This document shows positions 1 to 10,263 of a stretch of 64,000 nt of DNA, in pieces; the first letter of the stretch is position 1; each line of letters begins with the position of its first letter. Source of the DNA: Dickeya oryzae. GTDB taxonomy: Bacteria; Pseudomonadota; Gammaproteobacteria; Enterobacterales; Enterobacteriaceae. The notes under the pieces are model-generated. The model searched no databases and was not told where the DNA came from. It saw nothing but the letters and a program-made list of their open reading frames with translations. Location: NCBI RefSeq assembly GCF_009372235.1, contig NZ_ML762920.1, forward strand, positions 713,298 to 777,297, given 5' to 3'. The translations under genes were made by a program, and so were the position numbers.

Positions 1-108
1 GAAGAATAAACAAGATAACGCAACGTGGGGCTGCCCCTGCCTTTACCCTGTGGTGCTTATACCAAAACGGCAAGTAAATTAGCCCTAACGGAACAGGCTC
101 CTAAGTTC

Positions 109-2301
109 TTAACTCATCGTGTCATCGATAAAACCGGTCTGTTCAGACTGCCGCCGGAGCAGCCCTTCAGCAGGGGCAAACCGATCGCCGTACTGCTTTT
201 GCAATGACCGCAGCGTACCGACCACTGTCGTGATACCCAATTGATTCATATAATGAAATGGTCCCCCCAGGAACGGTGGGAACCCAATGCCCATGACTGC
301 GCCGATGTCCCCCTCCCCTGGGCGACGAATCACCCCTTCATCCAGACAGCGTACCGCTTCATTAAGCATCATCATGACGCAGCGCTGCGTCATCAACGCC
401 GGGTCCAGATGCGCGGTTGGCGTAACATCCAGCAAGCGATAGATACGGCTATCAGAGACTTTATGCTGCCGACGCCACCAGTTGCACAACCGCTCATAGC
501 GAGACAGATCGTAGCGATAAAAACCCCGTCCGTTCTTACGCCCTTTGCGGTTATCTCTGGCTATCGCCTCCAGTGCCGCAGGCGCGCAGAATCGCTCTCC
601 CAGTTCGGTGACCAGCACGGGCACAATTTTCATCGCCACATCAATCCCCACTTCATCCAGCAAGGTAAATGGGCCGACAGGAAAACCAAAACGGACCAGC
701 GCCCGGTCAATCGACTCGACCGGTTCCCCTTCCAGCAGGCAGCGGGCCGCTTCATTCAGGTAAGGTGCCAGAATACGATTGACGTAAAACCCGGCTTTAT
801 CCGCCACAACAATCGCCGTTTTGCCCTGCTTTCTCGCCAACGCCACTGTGGTGGCTAGCGTCGAGTTATCGGTTCCGGCATGAGGGATAACCTCAACCAG
901 CGGCATCTTATCCACCGGGCTAAAGTAGTGCAGGCCGATCACCTGCTCTGGACGGCTGGCCCCCGCGGCAATCTGATGGATGGGTAACGATGACGTGTTG
1001 GTAGCAAACACGGTATGGGGCGGCGTGACTGCCTCGATATCCCGAACCATCTGCTGTTTGAGCGCGATATCCTCAAATACCGCTTCCACCACCACATCAA
1101 CATGCTCAAACCCGCGATAATCGGTGCCACCGGAGAGCAGGCTCATCTGTCGCCGCTGTTCTGCCGGTGTTATACGCCGACGGGCCACCTGCTTGCTTAG
1201 CCGTTGCCAGCTACTGTGTAATGCCTGGGTGATCCCCTGCTCTTGAATATCCTTAATCCTTACCGGTAACTGGCCGTTCAGTGCCGTCACACTGGCGATA
1301 CCGCCCCCCATTAACCCACCGCCCAGCACGCCGACACGACGTAATGGACCGGGAACCACCGGCGCACCAAAATCTTTTTTCAATGCCGTGGTGGTAAAAA
1401 ACAACCGCCGCAATGCCACGGATTCCGGCGACATCACCAGTTGCCCGAACGCGCGGGCCTCGGCCTGATACCCCGCCTGACTCCCCTGCTCCAGACCACA
1501 GCGCACCACCTCAATGATGCGCGTCGCCGCCGGATAGTTGCCCTGCGTTTTTGCCAGCGTCTGTCGCCGCACCCGCTCAAACAGCCAACGGCGAACATAC
1601 GGCAGCATCAGTAGCCGGTGTCGCCAGCCGGGTGAGGTCACCGGCCGTTTACCCCGGCGAATAAAACCCACCGCCGCCTCCAGCAAGACGGCGGGAGCCA
1701 CCACCTCATCAACCAGCCCGATACGCCGTGCCTGCGCAGCGCGCAGTTGTCGCCCGGTGAGTATTAACTCCAGCGCACGATCCACGCCTATCAGACGAGG
1801 AAGACGTTGGGTCCCCCCCGCCCCCGGTAATAGTCCCAGTTGCACCTCCGGTAATCCGAGGCGGGTGCTGTCATCAGCGGTACAGAGCCGATAGTCGCAC
1901 GCCAGCGCCAGTTCCAGCCCCCCCCCCAGACAGGTACCGTGAATAGCCGCCACCACCGGGAACGGCAGATGGGCGATCGCATCCAGCGCGTGCTGGCCGG
2001 TTTCGGCCAGCTTCTGCGCACTGGCCACATCGGCACAGGCATCCAACATGCCGATATCCGCCCCCGCAATAAACGACGCCGGTTTTCCTGACAGGATAAT
2101 CAGCCCCTGCAGGCCGTTGTACTGCCGGGCTTGTGACAACACGGTTTGCATCTGCTCAGCAAATTCCGCTTTCAGGGTGTTCACTTTTTCACCGGGGACA
2201 TCCACGGTAATCACCCCGATGTGGTCAGGGCGAAATGTCAGTTGGAAAGCGGCTTGGGTGCCGCGCTCATCCGTTTGGTCCATCCCTAACTGCTCCGTCA
2301 T
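109..2301 (-). CDS. fadJ: Fatty acid oxidation complex alpha subunit FadJ
   Basis: Bifunctional enoyl-CoA hydratase / 3-hydroxyacyl-CoA dehydrogenase, the alpha subunit of the FadIJ complex used mainly in anaerobic beta-oxidation in the cytoplasm. The 730 residues match the family (E. coli FadJ is 714). The N-terminal crotonase half shows GGGLE with Glu130 and GLPEVQLG with Glu152, the two expected catalytic glutamates. The C-terminal half starts near residue 325 with the NAD-binding [12 protein letters not shown] motif and continues with NTSSLPI and GLHYFSPV, the dehydrogenase signature carrying the catalytic His. The ATG overlaps the fadI stop as ATGA, so the two genes are translationally coupled. 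The 108 bases beyond the stop show only a short GGGGC/GCCCC hairpin. Confidence 0.97.
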   Translation of the reverse strand: MTEQLGMDQTDERGTQAAFQLTFRPDHIGVITVDVPGEKVNTLKAEFAEQMQTVLSQARQYNGLQGLIILSGKPASFIAGADIGMLDACADVASAQKLAETGQHALDAIAHLPFPVVAAIHGTCLGGGLELALACDYRLCTADDSTRLGLPEVQLGLLPGAGGTQRLPRLIGVDRALELILTGRQLRAAQARRIGLVDEVVAPAVLLEAAVGFIRRGKRPVTSPGWRHRLLMLPYVRRWLFERVRRQTLAKTQGNYPAATRIIEVVRCGLEQGSQAGYQAEARAFGQLVMSPESVALRRLFFTTTALKKDFGAPVVPGPLRRVGVLGGGLMGGGIASVTALNGQLPVRIKDIQEQGITQALHSSWQRLSKQVARRRITPAEQRRQMSLLSGGTDYRGFEHVDVVVEAVFEDIALKQQMVRDIEAVTPPHTVFATNTSSLPIHQIAAGASRPEQVIGLHYFSPVDKMPLVEVIPHAGTDNSTLATTVALARKQGKTAIVVADKAGFYVNRILAPYLNEAARCLLEGEPVESIDRALVRFGFPVGPFTLLDEVGIDVAMKIVPVLVTELGERFCAPAALEAIARDNRKGRKNGRGFYRYDLSRYERLCNWWRRQHKVSDSRIYRLLDVTPTAHLDPALMTQRCVMMMLNEAVRCLDEGVIRRPGEGDIGAVMGIGFPPFLGGPFHYMNQLGITTVVGTLRSLQKQYGDRFAPAEGLLRRQSEQTGFIDDTMS

Positions 2302-3617
2302 TGCGCCACCTCCACCACCATCGCTGCTCCCAGACCACCCGCCGCACAGGCGGTCACCAAGCCTAACCCACCGCCCCGTCGACGCAATTCATGCAACGTT
2401 TGGGTGATCATCCGCGCGCCGGTTGCGGCAAACGGATGCCCATAAGCAATCGAACCACCGCGGACATTAAAACGCGCCTCATCCACCTCACCTATCGGTG
2501 CACTACGGCCCAGTTTGTCGCGGGCGAATTCTGCACTGGCGAACAGGTGGAGGTTAGCTAACGTTTGAGCAGCAAAGGCTTCATGCATGTCAATCAGCGT
2601 CAGGTCATCAAGCCGGATGCCTGCCCTGTCAAGAGCCAGTGGCGTGGCATACGCAGGCCCGGCCAGCATGTCTTGCTGTACCGGGATCGCGCTAAAAGCA
2701 TAACTGCGCAGGTAACCGAGCGGGGTCAAGCGCAGTTCGCTGGCCCGGGATTCGCTCATCAGCAACACCGCCGCCGCGCCATCAGTCAACGGCGAACTGT
2801 TAGCCGCAGTCACACTACCGTAGCGACGGTCAAAAGCGGGGTTAAGGCGGGAATACTGTTCTGGCGCGCTGTCACGACGAATGGTGTTGTCTTCGCTGAT
2901 GGCCTGCTTATACGGCGGCACCCAGGCCGTCATCACTTCATCGCGTAACACGCCGTCAGCCCAAGCCTGAGCTGCCCGTTGATGGGAACGGTGAGCGAAC
3001 GCGTCCTGCGCGTCGCGACTGATACGGTAGTCTTTCGCCATCTGCTCCGCGGTATCTCCCATCCGCAACCCGGTGGAATACTCCGCGACGGCCGGCGCTA
3101 CCGGCAGTAAATCCCGGGGCCGCAACCGGGCCAGCAACGCCAGCCGCTGGCTGAGTGTTTTGGCCCGCGACAGAGAAACCAGCGTGTGCGCCAGCGCCTT
3201 GCTAACGCCAATCGGCAGCACCGACGCTGAGTCCGCGCCACCAGCAATACCGATATCGATAGTGCCAGCCAGAATACTTTCCGCCACGTTAGCCACCGCC
3301 TGAAAACTGGTCGCGCAGGCGCGGGAAACACTGTAAGCATCGGTGTGCACACTCATGCCGCTACCCAGCACAATTTCACGCGCAATATTGGGGGCTTCAG
3401 GCATCTGAATCACTTGACCGAAGACCAGTTGGTCCACCTGCTCTGGTTCAACACCGCTACGCAGCAGTAACTCATTCACCACCAGCTTTCCCAGCTCCAG
3501 CGCCGGAACACCATGATATACCGTCGCCTGCCGGGCAAACGGGGTTCTCAATCCACTGACAATCGCAATCCGATCGCCGCGGCGGGTGAGCAACGGCGTG
3601 ACTTCGCGCATAACCAT
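2298..3617 (-). CDS. fadI: Acetyl-CoA acyltransferase FadI (3-ketoacyl-CoA thiolase)
   Basis: Thiolase beta subunit partner of FadJ; it releases acetyl-CoA from 3-ketoacyl-CoA. The nucleophile Cys lies in SRACATS (about residue 101). The C-terminal [16 protein letters not shown] and TACAAGGLG motifs supply the catalytic His and second Cys. Three in-frame ATGs lie within 16 bases (3626, 3617, 3611). I chose 3617 because an AAAAGGG ribosome-binding site sits at proper distance from it, whereas that site abuts the 3626 ATG. The product is 439 residues, against 436 in E. coli. The gene is first in the fadIJ operon, in the same order as E. coli. Confidence 0.95.
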   Translation of the reverse strand: MVMREVTPLLTRRGDRIAIVSGLRTPFARQATVYHGVPALELGKLVVNELLLRSGVEPEQVDQLVFGQVIQMPEAPNIAREIVLGSGMSVHTDAYSVSRACATSFQAVANVAESILAGTIDIGIAGGADSASVLPIGVSKALAHTLVSLSRAKTLSQRLALLARLRPRDLLPVAPAVAEYSTGLRMGDTAEQMAKDYRISRDAQDAFAHRSHQRAAQAWADGVLRDEVMTAWVPPYKQAISEDNTIRRDSAPEQYSRLNPAFDRRYGSVTAANSSPLTDGAAAVLLMSESRASELRLTPLGYLRSYAFSAIPVQQDMLAGPAYATPLALDRAGIRLDDLTLIDMHEAFAAQTLANLHLFASAEFARDKLGRSAPIGEVDEARFNVRGGSIAYGHPFAATGARMITQTLHELRRRGGGLGLVTACAAGGLGAAMVVEVAQ

Positions 3618-3819
3618 GAGGTTCATCCCTTTTCAGAGGTCGAGGAGGTTTGAACTCATTGTTAACCTGAAGATTACATTATGCAAACAAGTCGATACCA
3701 AACAGCGAACCCGACCACGCTTCCCGGTACGCCGGTGTAGTAGATATAGCGATACGACAGGGCATAACCAGACGAAAACACCATGGTACAAGGTAGTAAA
3801 AACGCAGAAACGGAAATGG

Positions 3820-3846
3820 CAGGAATGACAGGAATGACAGGAATAG
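3820..3846. repeat. Tandem 9-bp repeat in the yfcZ-fadI spacer
   Basis: Three head-to-tail copies of CAGGAATGA, the last with one change, lie in the 400-base spacer between fadI and yfcZ. No gene is visible in the spacer. Its role is unknown. Confidence 0.7.
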
Positions 3847-3960
3847 TGACAAGATGATCACGAGCCAATACCGCCTCGTTGAGTGTCAGACACAAAGCGA
3901 GGCGGAGTACACCGGGGCGATTTTCCGGCCCGCTCAGGGCCGTTTATTCGCCCAGTTAGT

Positions 3961-4009
3961 TCAGGCTGTTTATTGGTCAGGATTGTTTATTGGCTCAGGA
4001 CTGTACTGG
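3961..4009. repeat. Degenerate 16-17 bp tandem repeat 3' of yfcZ
   Basis: Three successive units begin TCAGG and carry TGTTTATTGG or a variant (3961-3976, 3977-3993, 3995-4009). They lie immediately downstream of yfcZ on its transcribed strand. No terminator-like hairpin is obvious here. Confidence 0.6.
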
Positions 4010-4021
4010 CACAGCCGAGGA

Positions 4022-4318
4022 TTAACGCAGACCCAACTGGAAAATCAGCGTTTCGGCCTGGCAACTGAAGGTGAAATCCATATCCAGTTTGACCCCTGCA
4101 TCCACCTCAGACAGGCGAGCATCAATCACGCAAGGTTCGGATTCAACCGAACGGGCTTTTTCCGTTAATTGCTTCTGCATCTGCTCCGCATCGCTACGAC
4201 TGGTGAATACGTGGCTGTAAGACGCCGTGCAGTCGGTATTATCCATTACGGTTCCCACATCCACACAGCAACAGGCGGCGGTTTCTTCTGCGCTACATTT
4301 GTTAATTGCGTTTGTCAT
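4022..4318 (-). CDS. yfcZ: YfcZ/YiiS family protein of unknown function
   Basis: Small cytoplasmic protein of 98 residues with no established biochemical role. It is recognised by similarity to E. coli YfcZ: a cysteine-rich CCCVDVGTVMDN segment, SVESEPC, and a C-terminal DFTFSCQAETLIFQLGLR. The start at 4318 is supported by AGAGGAG eight bases upstream. The longer in-frame start at 4372 would add 18 residues not found in the family. It lies between fadI and divergently transcribed fadL, as in E. coli. Confidence 0.88.
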   Translation of the reverse strand: MTNAINKCSAEETAACCCVDVGTVMDNTDCTASYSHVFTSRSDAEQMQKQLTEKARSVESEPCVIDARLSEVDAGVKLDMDFTFSCQAETLIFQLGLR

Positions 4319-4441
4319 GACAAAACTCCTCTGCGGTGACAGGCGCTTCCTCAAGCGGAAGCGGGCTATCAATGTAATCTGGCTCTCATTTTACTCACAC
4401 GGATGGCCTATCACTAGCACTTACCAACTAAAGGGGCATTG

Positions 4442-4457
4442 CGTGACACAGATCACA
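4442..4457. promoter_or_regulatory. Candidate CRP site upstream of fadL
   Basis: CGTGA-CACAGA-TCACA matches the CRP consensus TGTGA-N6-TCACA at nine of ten defined positions. It lies 244 bases before fadL and 125 bases before yfcZ. cAMP-CRP control of fadL is established in E. coli; use of this site is inferred. Confidence 0.55.
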
Positions 4458-4604
4458 CATTGATATTATTTCCCAATGAAATAAGTTAAAAACACTAAAC
4501 ACAACCACAACATTTGTTAACCAGATCCAAATTCTTTAATCATTTTTGCAACATAAATGGAACTTTAAGAAAACATTTCATAGTGTTAATTCTATATTTT
4601 TCGT

Positions 4605-4621
4605 AACTGGTCTGATTTGTC
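4605..4621. promoter_or_regulatory. Candidate FadR operator of fadL
   Basis: AACTGGTCTGATTTGTC keeps the CTGGTC-N-GA core of the FadR site (11 of 17 against the E. coli fadL operator as I recall it). It sits 80-96 bases before the fadL ATG, a plausible place for repression by FadR. Confidence 0.45.
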
Positions 4622-4700
4622 AGCCCGGTAAGCGCCCCTACAATGCGCGTCCCTTGTTACACGCTAACAAAAATAGCCAATAATCAGTGAGGTTTCGGTC

Positions 4701-5966
4701 ATGAGCCAGAAAGTCCTGTTAAAGAAAACATCACTTGCTGTGGCGCTGGCGCTCATGGCATCCAATGCAACCGCAGCAGGTTTCCAGTTGAATGAATTCT
4801 CTTCTTCTGGCCTCGGGCGTGCTTTCTCCGGTGAAAGTGCCATTGCAGATAACGCCAGTTCCGGCAGCCGTAACCCAGCCACGATGACGATGTTTGATCG
4901 CCCATCGTTTTCCGGCGGTGTCACCTATATTGACCCGGACATCAACCTGCGCGGCAGCAGCAGCAGCGGTCGGGACGCCAGCGCCGATAACATCGCGCCG
5001 AACGCCTGGGTGCCTAACCTGCATTTCATCATGCCGCTGAACGATCAGTGGGCGGTAGGTGCTTTTGCCACCACCAACTTCGGTCTGGCGACCGAATTCA
5101 GTGATAATTTCAGTGCCGGTTCTATTGCGGGCAAAACCGACCTGAAAACGACCAACCTGAACCTGAGCGCCGCCTATCGCCTCAACCAGCATTTCAGCTT
5201 TGGTCTGGGTGTTAACGCCGTATACGCCGATGCCAAAATTGTGCGTAATGCCGGTGAAATCGGCCCGGCGCTGCGTGTGAGCCCAACCGCTGAGATAACG
5301 CATCTGGACGGTAAAGAATGGGGTTATGGCTGGAACGCCGGTCTCTTGTACGAGCTGGATAAAAATAACCGTTTTGGTCTGAGTTACCGTTCCAAAGTCG
5401 ATATCGACTTTAACGGTTCTTTCCGAAGTGACCTGGCAGCACCACGCGGCACCAGTGGTACCACCATCCCCGGTAAGCTGACGCTCAACCTGCCGGAAAT
5501 GTGGGAATTCTCCGCGTACCATCGTGTTGCACCGCAATGGGCCGTTCACTACAGCCTGGCCTACACCAGTTGGAGCGCGTTTAAGGAGTTACGAGCTACC
5601 GGCAGCAACGGTCAGCAGTTGTTCCAAAAAGACGAGAGCTTCCACGACGCCTACCGTATCGCGTTGGGAACCACCTACTACTACGACAACAACTGGACTT
5701 TCCGTGCGGGTATCGCGTTTGACGATAGCCCGGTTCCAGCAGACAAGCGCACTATCTCCATTCCGGATCAGGATCGTCTGTGGCTAAGCGCAGGTACCAC
5801 TTACGCCTTCAATAAAGATGCGTCTGTCGATGTGGGTGTGTCTTACATGCACGGACAGAAAGTGACTATCCACGAGCCGGGCATTTCTCAGAGAGTGCCT
5901 TCCTACACCTTTACCTCTAAAGGGCAAGCGTGGTTGTACGGTGTGAACTTTAACTACAGCTTCTGA
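4701..5966 (+). CDS. fadL: Long-chain fatty acid outer membrane transporter FadL
   Basis: Outer-membrane beta-barrel that admits long-chain fatty acids. The first 25 residues form a signal peptide (charged start, hydrophobic core, cleavage after ATAA). The mature protein begins with the family's [20 protein letters not shown] segment, whose extreme N-terminus lines the barrel lumen in E. coli FadL. NPATMTMF follows, then many amphipathic strands ending in an aromatic NFNYSF terminus. At 421 residues it is slightly shorter than E. coli FadL (446). The gene is monocistronic, with candidate CRP and FadR sites upstream and a strong terminator downstream. Confidence 0.96.
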   Translation: MSQKVLLKKTSLAVALALMASNATAAGFQLNEFSSSGLGRAFSGESAIADNASSGSRNPATMTMFDRPSFSGGVTYIDPDINLRGSSSSGRDASADNIAPNAWVPNLHFIMPLNDQWAVGAFATTNFGLATEFSDNFSAGSIAGKTDLKTTNLNLSAAYRLNQHFSFGLGVNAVYADAKIVRNAGEIGPALRVSPTAEITHLDGKEWGYGWNAGLLYELDKNNRFGLSYRSKVDIDFNGSFRSDLAAPRGTSGTTIPGKLTLNLPEMWEFSAYHRVAPQWAVHYSLAYTSWSAFKELRATGSNGQQLFQKDESFHDAYRIALGTTYYYDNNWTFRAGIAFDDSPVPADKRTISIPDQDRLWLSAGTTYAFNKDASVDVGVSYMHGQKVTIHEPGISQRVPSYTFTSKGQAWLYGVNFNYSF

Positions 5967-5987
5967 CACAACACCTTCTGTCTACAA

Positions 5988-6015
5988 GCAAAAGGCCGCG
6001 ATTGCGGCCTTTTGC
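5988..6015. terminator. Bidirectional terminator between fadL and mqo
   Basis: Perfect 12-bp stem GCAAAAGGCCGC / GCGGCCTTTTGC with a GATT loop, between the convergent 3' ends of fadL and mqo. The T and A tracts inside the stem suit termination on both strands. Confidence 0.9.
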
Positions 6016-6045
6016 TTTCCTACATAGCGATGACTGATGCGATGA

Positions 6046-7617
6046 TTACTCCGGTTTCACTTCCATGTAATCCAGTTTCAGCGTACTGCTGGTGTAACTG
6101 CGAATCTTATTCGTCAGCTCGATGTTGCCTTCCAGTTTCTGTCCGTAAGACGGGATGATTTCTTTTAGCTTCGCCTGCCATTGTGGCGTGGCGACTTTAT
6201 CTTTAAACACCGTTTGCAACAGGCTAAGCATGATAGGCGCGGCGGTGGATGCACCCGGAGAAGCCCCCAGCAGTGCGGCAATGGTTCCATCTTTGTCGCT
6301 GACAATCTCGGTACCCAGTTTTAGTACGCCGCCTTGTTCTTTGTCTTTTTTGATGACCTGAACACGCTGCCCCGCTACCGCCAGGCGCCAGTCAGACGGT
6401 TTGGCTTGCGGAAAGTACTCTTTCAGCGCGGCAAAACGGTCATCATCATTCATCATCAACTGTCCGATCAGGTATTTCACCAGGTCGAAATTATCGATCC
6501 CCACATCCATCATCGGTATGACATTGGAGATGTTCATTGACGAGATAAGATCCCACAATGAGCCGTTTTTCAGGAACTTACTGGAAAACGTCGCAAACGG
6601 GCCAAACAGCAGCACCGGTTTACCATCAAAGATACGGGTATCCAGATGCGGAACTGACATGGGTGGCGCGCCAACCGACGCCTTACCATACACCTTGGCA
6701 AGATGGCGTTTTACGATATCCGGATTATCCGTCACCAGAAACTCACCACCGACCGGAAAGCCGCCGTAGTTATTCGCTTCCGGAATACCGGATTTCTGCA
6801 ACAATTGCAGTGCTGCACCGCCCGCACCGATAAACACAAACTTCGCGTTAATCGCGCTTTCTTTACCACCGTTTTTCAGGTCAGCGACCACAACGCGCCA
6901 GGTTTTATCCGGGTTACGTTTGATATCACGCACTTCATTGTTCAGTTTCAGGTTGAAAGTCGAATGCTGTTGCAACCCATTCACCAACTGGCGGGTTACT
7001 TCACCGTAGTTGACATCGGTACCAATCGGCATGCGGGTAGCGGCAACTTTCTGCTGTGAGTCTCGCCCTTCCATCACCAGTGGAATCCACTGTTTTATCT
7101 GTTCCGGATTATCCGAGAACGCCATGCCGCGGAATAAGGTGCTGTGCTGCAACGCCTGATAGCGTTTGTGCAGATAATTGACGTTCTCGTCCCCCCACAC
7201 GAAGCTCATGTGCGGTACGCTGTTGATGAACGACGACGGGTCTTTCATCACATCATGGGAAATTTGATAAGACCAGAACTGACGGGAAACCTCGAACGCT
7301 TCACTGATTTCAACCGCTTTGCTGATATCAATCGAGCCATCGGCTTTTTCCGGCGTATAGTTCAGCTCCATAAATGCCGAATGACCAGTGCCAGCGTTAT
7401 TCCAGCCGTTGGAACTCTCTTGCGCGACGTTGTCCAGCCGCTCAACCATACTCATGGTCCAGTTCGGCTCCAGCGCCTGTAAATATGTCCCCAGTGTGGC
7501 ACTCATGACTCCGCCGCCAATCAGCACCACATCCACAGCGTGCTGTTCCTCCGCCATGGCAGGCTGTGCCAGCCCTATTGTGCCCAGACACAAGGTGGTA
7601 ACCAGTAACTTTTTCAT
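6046..7617 (-). CDS. mqo: Malate:quinone oxidoreductase
   Basis: FAD-dependent peripheral membrane enzyme that oxidises malate to oxaloacetate and passes electrons to quinone. The FAD-binding motif [14 protein letters not shown] is at residues 30-43. [12 protein letters not shown] and the C-terminal [16 protein letters not shown] are family signatures. The 523 residues agree with the family. The first 22 residues look like a cleavable signal peptide (KK, hydrophobic stretch, AMA), a feature shared with E. coli Mqo and odd for an enzyme thought to work on the cytoplasmic face. The gene stands alone. Confidence 0.96.
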   Translation of the reverse strand: MKKLLVTTLCLGTIGLAQPAMAEEQHAVDVVLIGGGVMSATLGTYLQALEPNWTMSMVERLDNVAQESSNGWNNAGTGHSAFMELNYTPEKADGSIDISKAVEISEAFEVSRQFWSYQISHDVMKDPSSFINSVPHMSFVWGDENVNYLHKRYQALQHSTLFRGMAFSDNPEQIKQWIPLVMEGRDSQQKVAATRMPIGTDVNYGEVTRQLVNGLQQHSTFNLKLNNEVRDIKRNPDKTWRVVVADLKNGGKESAINAKFVFIGAGGAALQLLQKSGIPEANNYGGFPVGGEFLVTDNPDIVKRHLAKVYGKASVGAPPMSVPHLDTRIFDGKPVLLFGPFATFSSKFLKNGSLWDLISSMNISNVIPMMDVGIDNFDLVKYLIGQLMMNDDDRFAALKEYFPQAKPSDWRLAVAGQRVQVIKKDKEQGGVLKLGTEIVSDKDGTIAALLGASPGASTAAPIMLSLLQTVFKDKVATPQWQAKLKEIIPSYGQKLEGNIELTNKIRSYTSSTLKLDYMEVKPE

Positions 7618-7992
7618 ATTTATGTCCCGTTATATCAGTGTGTCATCCCTGCAGGTGAACAAGGGTGATTCCCGATTAGCGAGATAACGATACAAAAGCG
7701 ATGAGCCATGGGGGAAACAATGACAAACCGTGGTAGTCAAACCTGCCTTTATGATGTCGATACGACATAGAGCCGGATGACGACAGGCGGAGATAAAAAC
7801 AGGTTACGCAACATGCGGATTGCCTGCCCAGGGCAGCTGAATCGTTACCTTTCCTAACCGTCTGTTATTATTGTTACATAAACGATAAAAATGAATTTAT
7901 GTAATTAAATAAACGGTTAACAATAAAATAACGCTTCACAAACAATCAATTGGCTGTAACAGAAGGGGTTTGACGGGAAAATTAGTTACAAA
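7618..7992. other. AT-rich mqo upstream region, no gene
   Basis: This stretch of about 375 bases lies between the mqo start and the mlaA terminator. Positions 7860-7945 are very AT-rich, with several TTAA/TAATTA motifs and a partial inverted match between CCGTCTGTTATTATTGTTA and CGGTTAACAATAAAATAAC. mqo is ArcA-controlled in E. coli, and such sites could lie here, but I cannot assign a precise box. Confidence 0.5.
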
Positions 7993-8010
7993 AGGCACCC
8001 GCAGGTGCCT
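7993..8010 (-). terminator. mlaA terminator
   Basis: Stem AGGCACC / GGTGCCT with a four-base loop, followed on the minus strand by TTTTGT. It lies 20 bases after the mlaA stop codon. Confidence 0.85.
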
Positions 8011-8030
8011 GTATAACACGACAACCAGAC

Positions 8031-8792
8031 TTATTTATTTGAATCAATTTCGTCCAGACTGCCTTCAATCGCCTTAGCATTCGGGTTGACCACCGGAACG
8101 GATTTACCGCCGTTCGCCAAGAAATCATGGCGCTGGAAGTAGGCTTCACGCACCATCAGATATGGATCAGACGAATTACGCAGCAATCCGTCGGAATCCA
8201 GCAGGCTGGCACGGGTTTCCAGCCCTTGCACCACCCATTTACCCGCCGACATCCAGAACGTGAGGTAACTCAGTGGTGGATAGAGCGTATCCACCACACC
8301 GCCACCGTCTTCACGTAATGTCGCACTGCCATACCCCGGTAACACCAGATAAGGCCCGTAGCCCACATGGTAATAACCCAGGGTACTGCCGAAACGGTGT
8401 GGTTCTTCTTTCGCCAGTTTAGGATTCGCCATCGAGGCCACGTCAATCAGACCACCCATACCCAATAAGGTATTGAGGAAGAAACGGTTAAGGTGAATCA
8501 TCGCCTGATAGGGTTTCCCCTCAGCGAAATAGTTCACCATCGCGGCAGGTTCAGACAGGTTGACGAAGAAATTGGTTAGCCCGTTACGTGCAGGCTGTGG
8601 CATGTAGTCACGCCAGACTACGGCTGCCGGACGGACGACATAGGGATCCAACACATTGTAGTTGAACCCGAACATGGTACGGTTGAATCCTTCCAGCGGA
8701 TCCGAACGTTGCTCCGGCGCTGAGGTTTTAGAGCTGGCACAGCCGGCAAGCACCACGCTCGCCAGTACCACACCACCCAGACGAAAATTCAT
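8031..8792 (-). CDS. mlaA: Phospholipid-binding lipoprotein MlaA (VacJ)
   Basis: Outer-membrane lipoprotein that removes misplaced phospholipid from the outer leaflet and passes it to the MlaC-MlaFEDB system. The N-terminus is a lipoprotein signal with lipobox VLAGC (Cys18). The body shows DPLEGFNRTMFGFN, the diagnostic MlaA/VacJ start, then FFLNTLLGMGGLIDVAS and the LGYYHVGYGPYLVLPGYG block. The length of 253 residues matches E. coli MlaA (251). It is a single gene with its own terminator. The fadL-mlaA-tRNA-Arg neighbourhood is as in E. coli, except that mqo is inserted. Confidence 0.95.
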   Translation of the reverse strand: MNFRLGGVVLASVVLAGCASSKTSAPEQRSDPLEGFNRTMFGFNYNVLDPYVVRPAAVVWRDYMPQPARNGLTNFFVNLSEPAAMVNYFAEGKPYQAMIHLNRFFLNTLLGMGGLIDVASMANPKLAKEEPHRFGSTLGYYHVGYGPYLVLPGYGSATLREDGGGVVDTLYPPLSYLTFWMSAGKWVVQGLETRASLLDSDGLLRNSSDPYLMVREAYFQRHDFLANGGKSVPVVNPNAKAIEGSLDEIDSNK

Positions 8793-9275
8793 AACGTATC
8801 TCCCTGCTGAACTTTCATGCGGTCCGCACGACCTGCCACTGGGCCGTCAGCGCACAAGGCCACATGTTATCATTTTAATACACCGGGCTTTGGTTTGCCC
8901 GTGCCGCCCTGTCGCGGCATATCGGAAAATGGCAATCGCCTGATCGCAACACCAGACGTGACGCAGCTCTCATCAATGCTTCGGAATTGTCCGGTTCTTA
9001 ACCGGTACGATGAACAAAGACGCTCACCGGCTCGCCACCGTCGCCAACATGATGCTCAACCGTGGCAGAGTGCAGATCCTGCGTTAGCCTCTCGCAAAAT
9101 TCCAGCACCCATTGTGCGATCGCAACCGAATTCAGTGACTTGCTATGCAGTCATCCCCGTATCAGGGCGATTCGGATAACGGAAGATAGCATGATTAAGG
9201 CCGGTATACCGCTCAAAACTGGTGGCGGATTGAGCAAACGCACCGGCAAGTGCTTATGAAGACAGCCAAATCGGG
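8793..9275. other. Spacer between mlaA and tRNA-Arg, no gene
   Basis: This stretch of 480 bases has only short, unconvincing frames. A small hairpin CCGGTT-CTT-AACCGG lies at 8991-9005. The mlaA promoter should lie at the left end and the tRNA promoter at the right end. No CDS is supported. Confidence 0.5.
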
Positions 9276-9281
9276 TATAAT
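9276..9281 (+). promoter_or_regulatory. -10 box of tRNA-Arg(CCU)
   Basis: A perfect TATAAT lies 14 bases before the tRNA and is followed by a GC-rich discriminator (GCTCCGCC), typical of stringently controlled stable-RNA promoters. The -35 region is weak. Confidence 0.7.
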
Positions 9282-9295
9282 GCTCCGCCAACGCA

Positions 9296-9370
9296 GTCCC
9301 CATAGTTAAATGGATATAACGAGCCCCTCCTAAGGGCTAGTTGCAGGTTCGATTCCTGCTGGGGACGCCA
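9296..9370 (+). tRNA. argW: tRNA-Arg (anticodon CCU)
   Basis: Full cloverleaf. The acceptor GTCCCCA pairs with TGGGGAC, followed by discriminator G and an encoded CCA. The anticodon loop CTCCTAA gives CCU, reading AGG. The T arm is GCAGG-TTCGATT-CCTGC. It corresponds to E. coli argW, which also follows mlaA. argW is a common integration site, and the NLP gene downstream may have arrived there. Confidence 0.96.
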
Positions 9371-9471
9371 ATCACACTTCTCACACCTTCTCAGTAAGTC
9401 TAAAAATCCTTTAAAAACAACTATAAATCATAAAAATGACGTTAGCCGGACTGTCAGGCCCGGCCGGTACA

Positions 9472-10263
9472 TTATTTAGCGCTTTCCACGCTGGCTTGCG
9501 TGAAGTTCGGGTAATCACCCGGTTTGCCCGCGTTCAGGTTAGACAGAAAATTGCTGTCCTTCATCGGGATATCTGCCGAGCCATAATCAAACGTATTCAT
9601 CTTATTACGCATCTCCTGATTGCTGACACCATCACCATGCACGGCATACCAGCTGACAATATCCGGCGTGACAAAGGTGTTATAAGGGTTTTCCGCCTGC
9701 TCGCCTGATTTGGCAAAACGAAACGCGTGGGTCAGCGCACCATCTTTGTGATAGACAAACTTCAGGTGGCCATTTTGTTTATCCAGGCTGGAGGCAGCGG
9801 CTGTCGTCAGCTTACCGTGGGCGCTATAGCTACCATGGGTTACCGTGCCGTTTTTGGTCCAGACTGCCGCATATTCCCAGTCATGCCGGTGGCCGCTTTT
9901 GACGCCCGCCACAATCTGATCTTTCAGGAAATAGAGCGCATAAAAATGGCCGCAGTAGCGGTTACCACCACTATTTACACAGGCGTAGCGATGTAGCGTA
10001 TTGGATTTATCGAGAAACGTCGTCCAGCGGCAACCACCGGTGAGGCTACCCGTCGGATTGAGGCCGCCATTTTGCTGACCACTGCGACTGATTCCGGCAC
10101 TGGGCAAGCAGCCATCGGTATCGAAATCAAATACCGGCGCAATCGACGCCGCGTTAACACCGGAAGGTAATGCCTGATCCAGTTTGTCGAAATCATCAGC
10201 ATGCGCTGTAAATACGGCCCAGAGAGGAAGGGTTGCCAACATTACTTTCTTCTTTAAAAACAT
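9472..10263 (-). CDS. Necrosis-inducing NLP family secreted protein (NPP1-like)
   Basis: Secreted Nep1-like protein; such proteins kill dicot cells by binding plant sphingolipids and damaging the plasma membrane. A signal peptide of about 22 residues ends at AHA. The mature 241 residues carry the NLP heptapeptide GHRHDWE (124-130 from the chosen start), whose His and acidic residues bind the divalent metal. They also carry a Cys pair (CVNSGGNRYC) and HKDG. The start at 10263 is preferred because an AGGAG lies seven bases upstream; an ATG at 10281 has none. Dickeya NLPs (Nip proteins) are type II secretion substrates, and the out cluster is in this window. The gene sits just downstream of a tRNA and is flanked by AT-rich DNA, which suggests acquisition by transfer. 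Confidence 0.93.
   Translation of the reverse strand: MFLKKKVMLATLPLWAVFTAHADDFDKLDQALPSGVNAASIAPVFDFDTDGCLPSAGISRSGQQNGGLNPTGSLTGGCRWTTFLDKSNTLHRYACVNSGGNRYCGHFYALYFLKDQIVAGVKSGHRHDWEYAAVWTKNGTVTHGSYSAHGKLTTAAASSLDKQNGHLKFVYHKDGALTHAFRFAKSGEQAENPYNTFVTPDIVSWYAVHGDGVSNQEMRNKMNTFDYGSADIPMKDSNFLSNLNAGKPGDYPNFTQASVESAK

Noticed and set aside
4731..5549. 272-codon minus-strand frame across fadL
   Set aside because: Antisense shadow of a well-supported gene; no ribosome-binding site or recognisable domain.
9062..9259. 65-codon frame just before tRNA-Arg(CCU)
   Set aside because: Overlaps the tRNA promoter region, no ribosome-binding site or family features.
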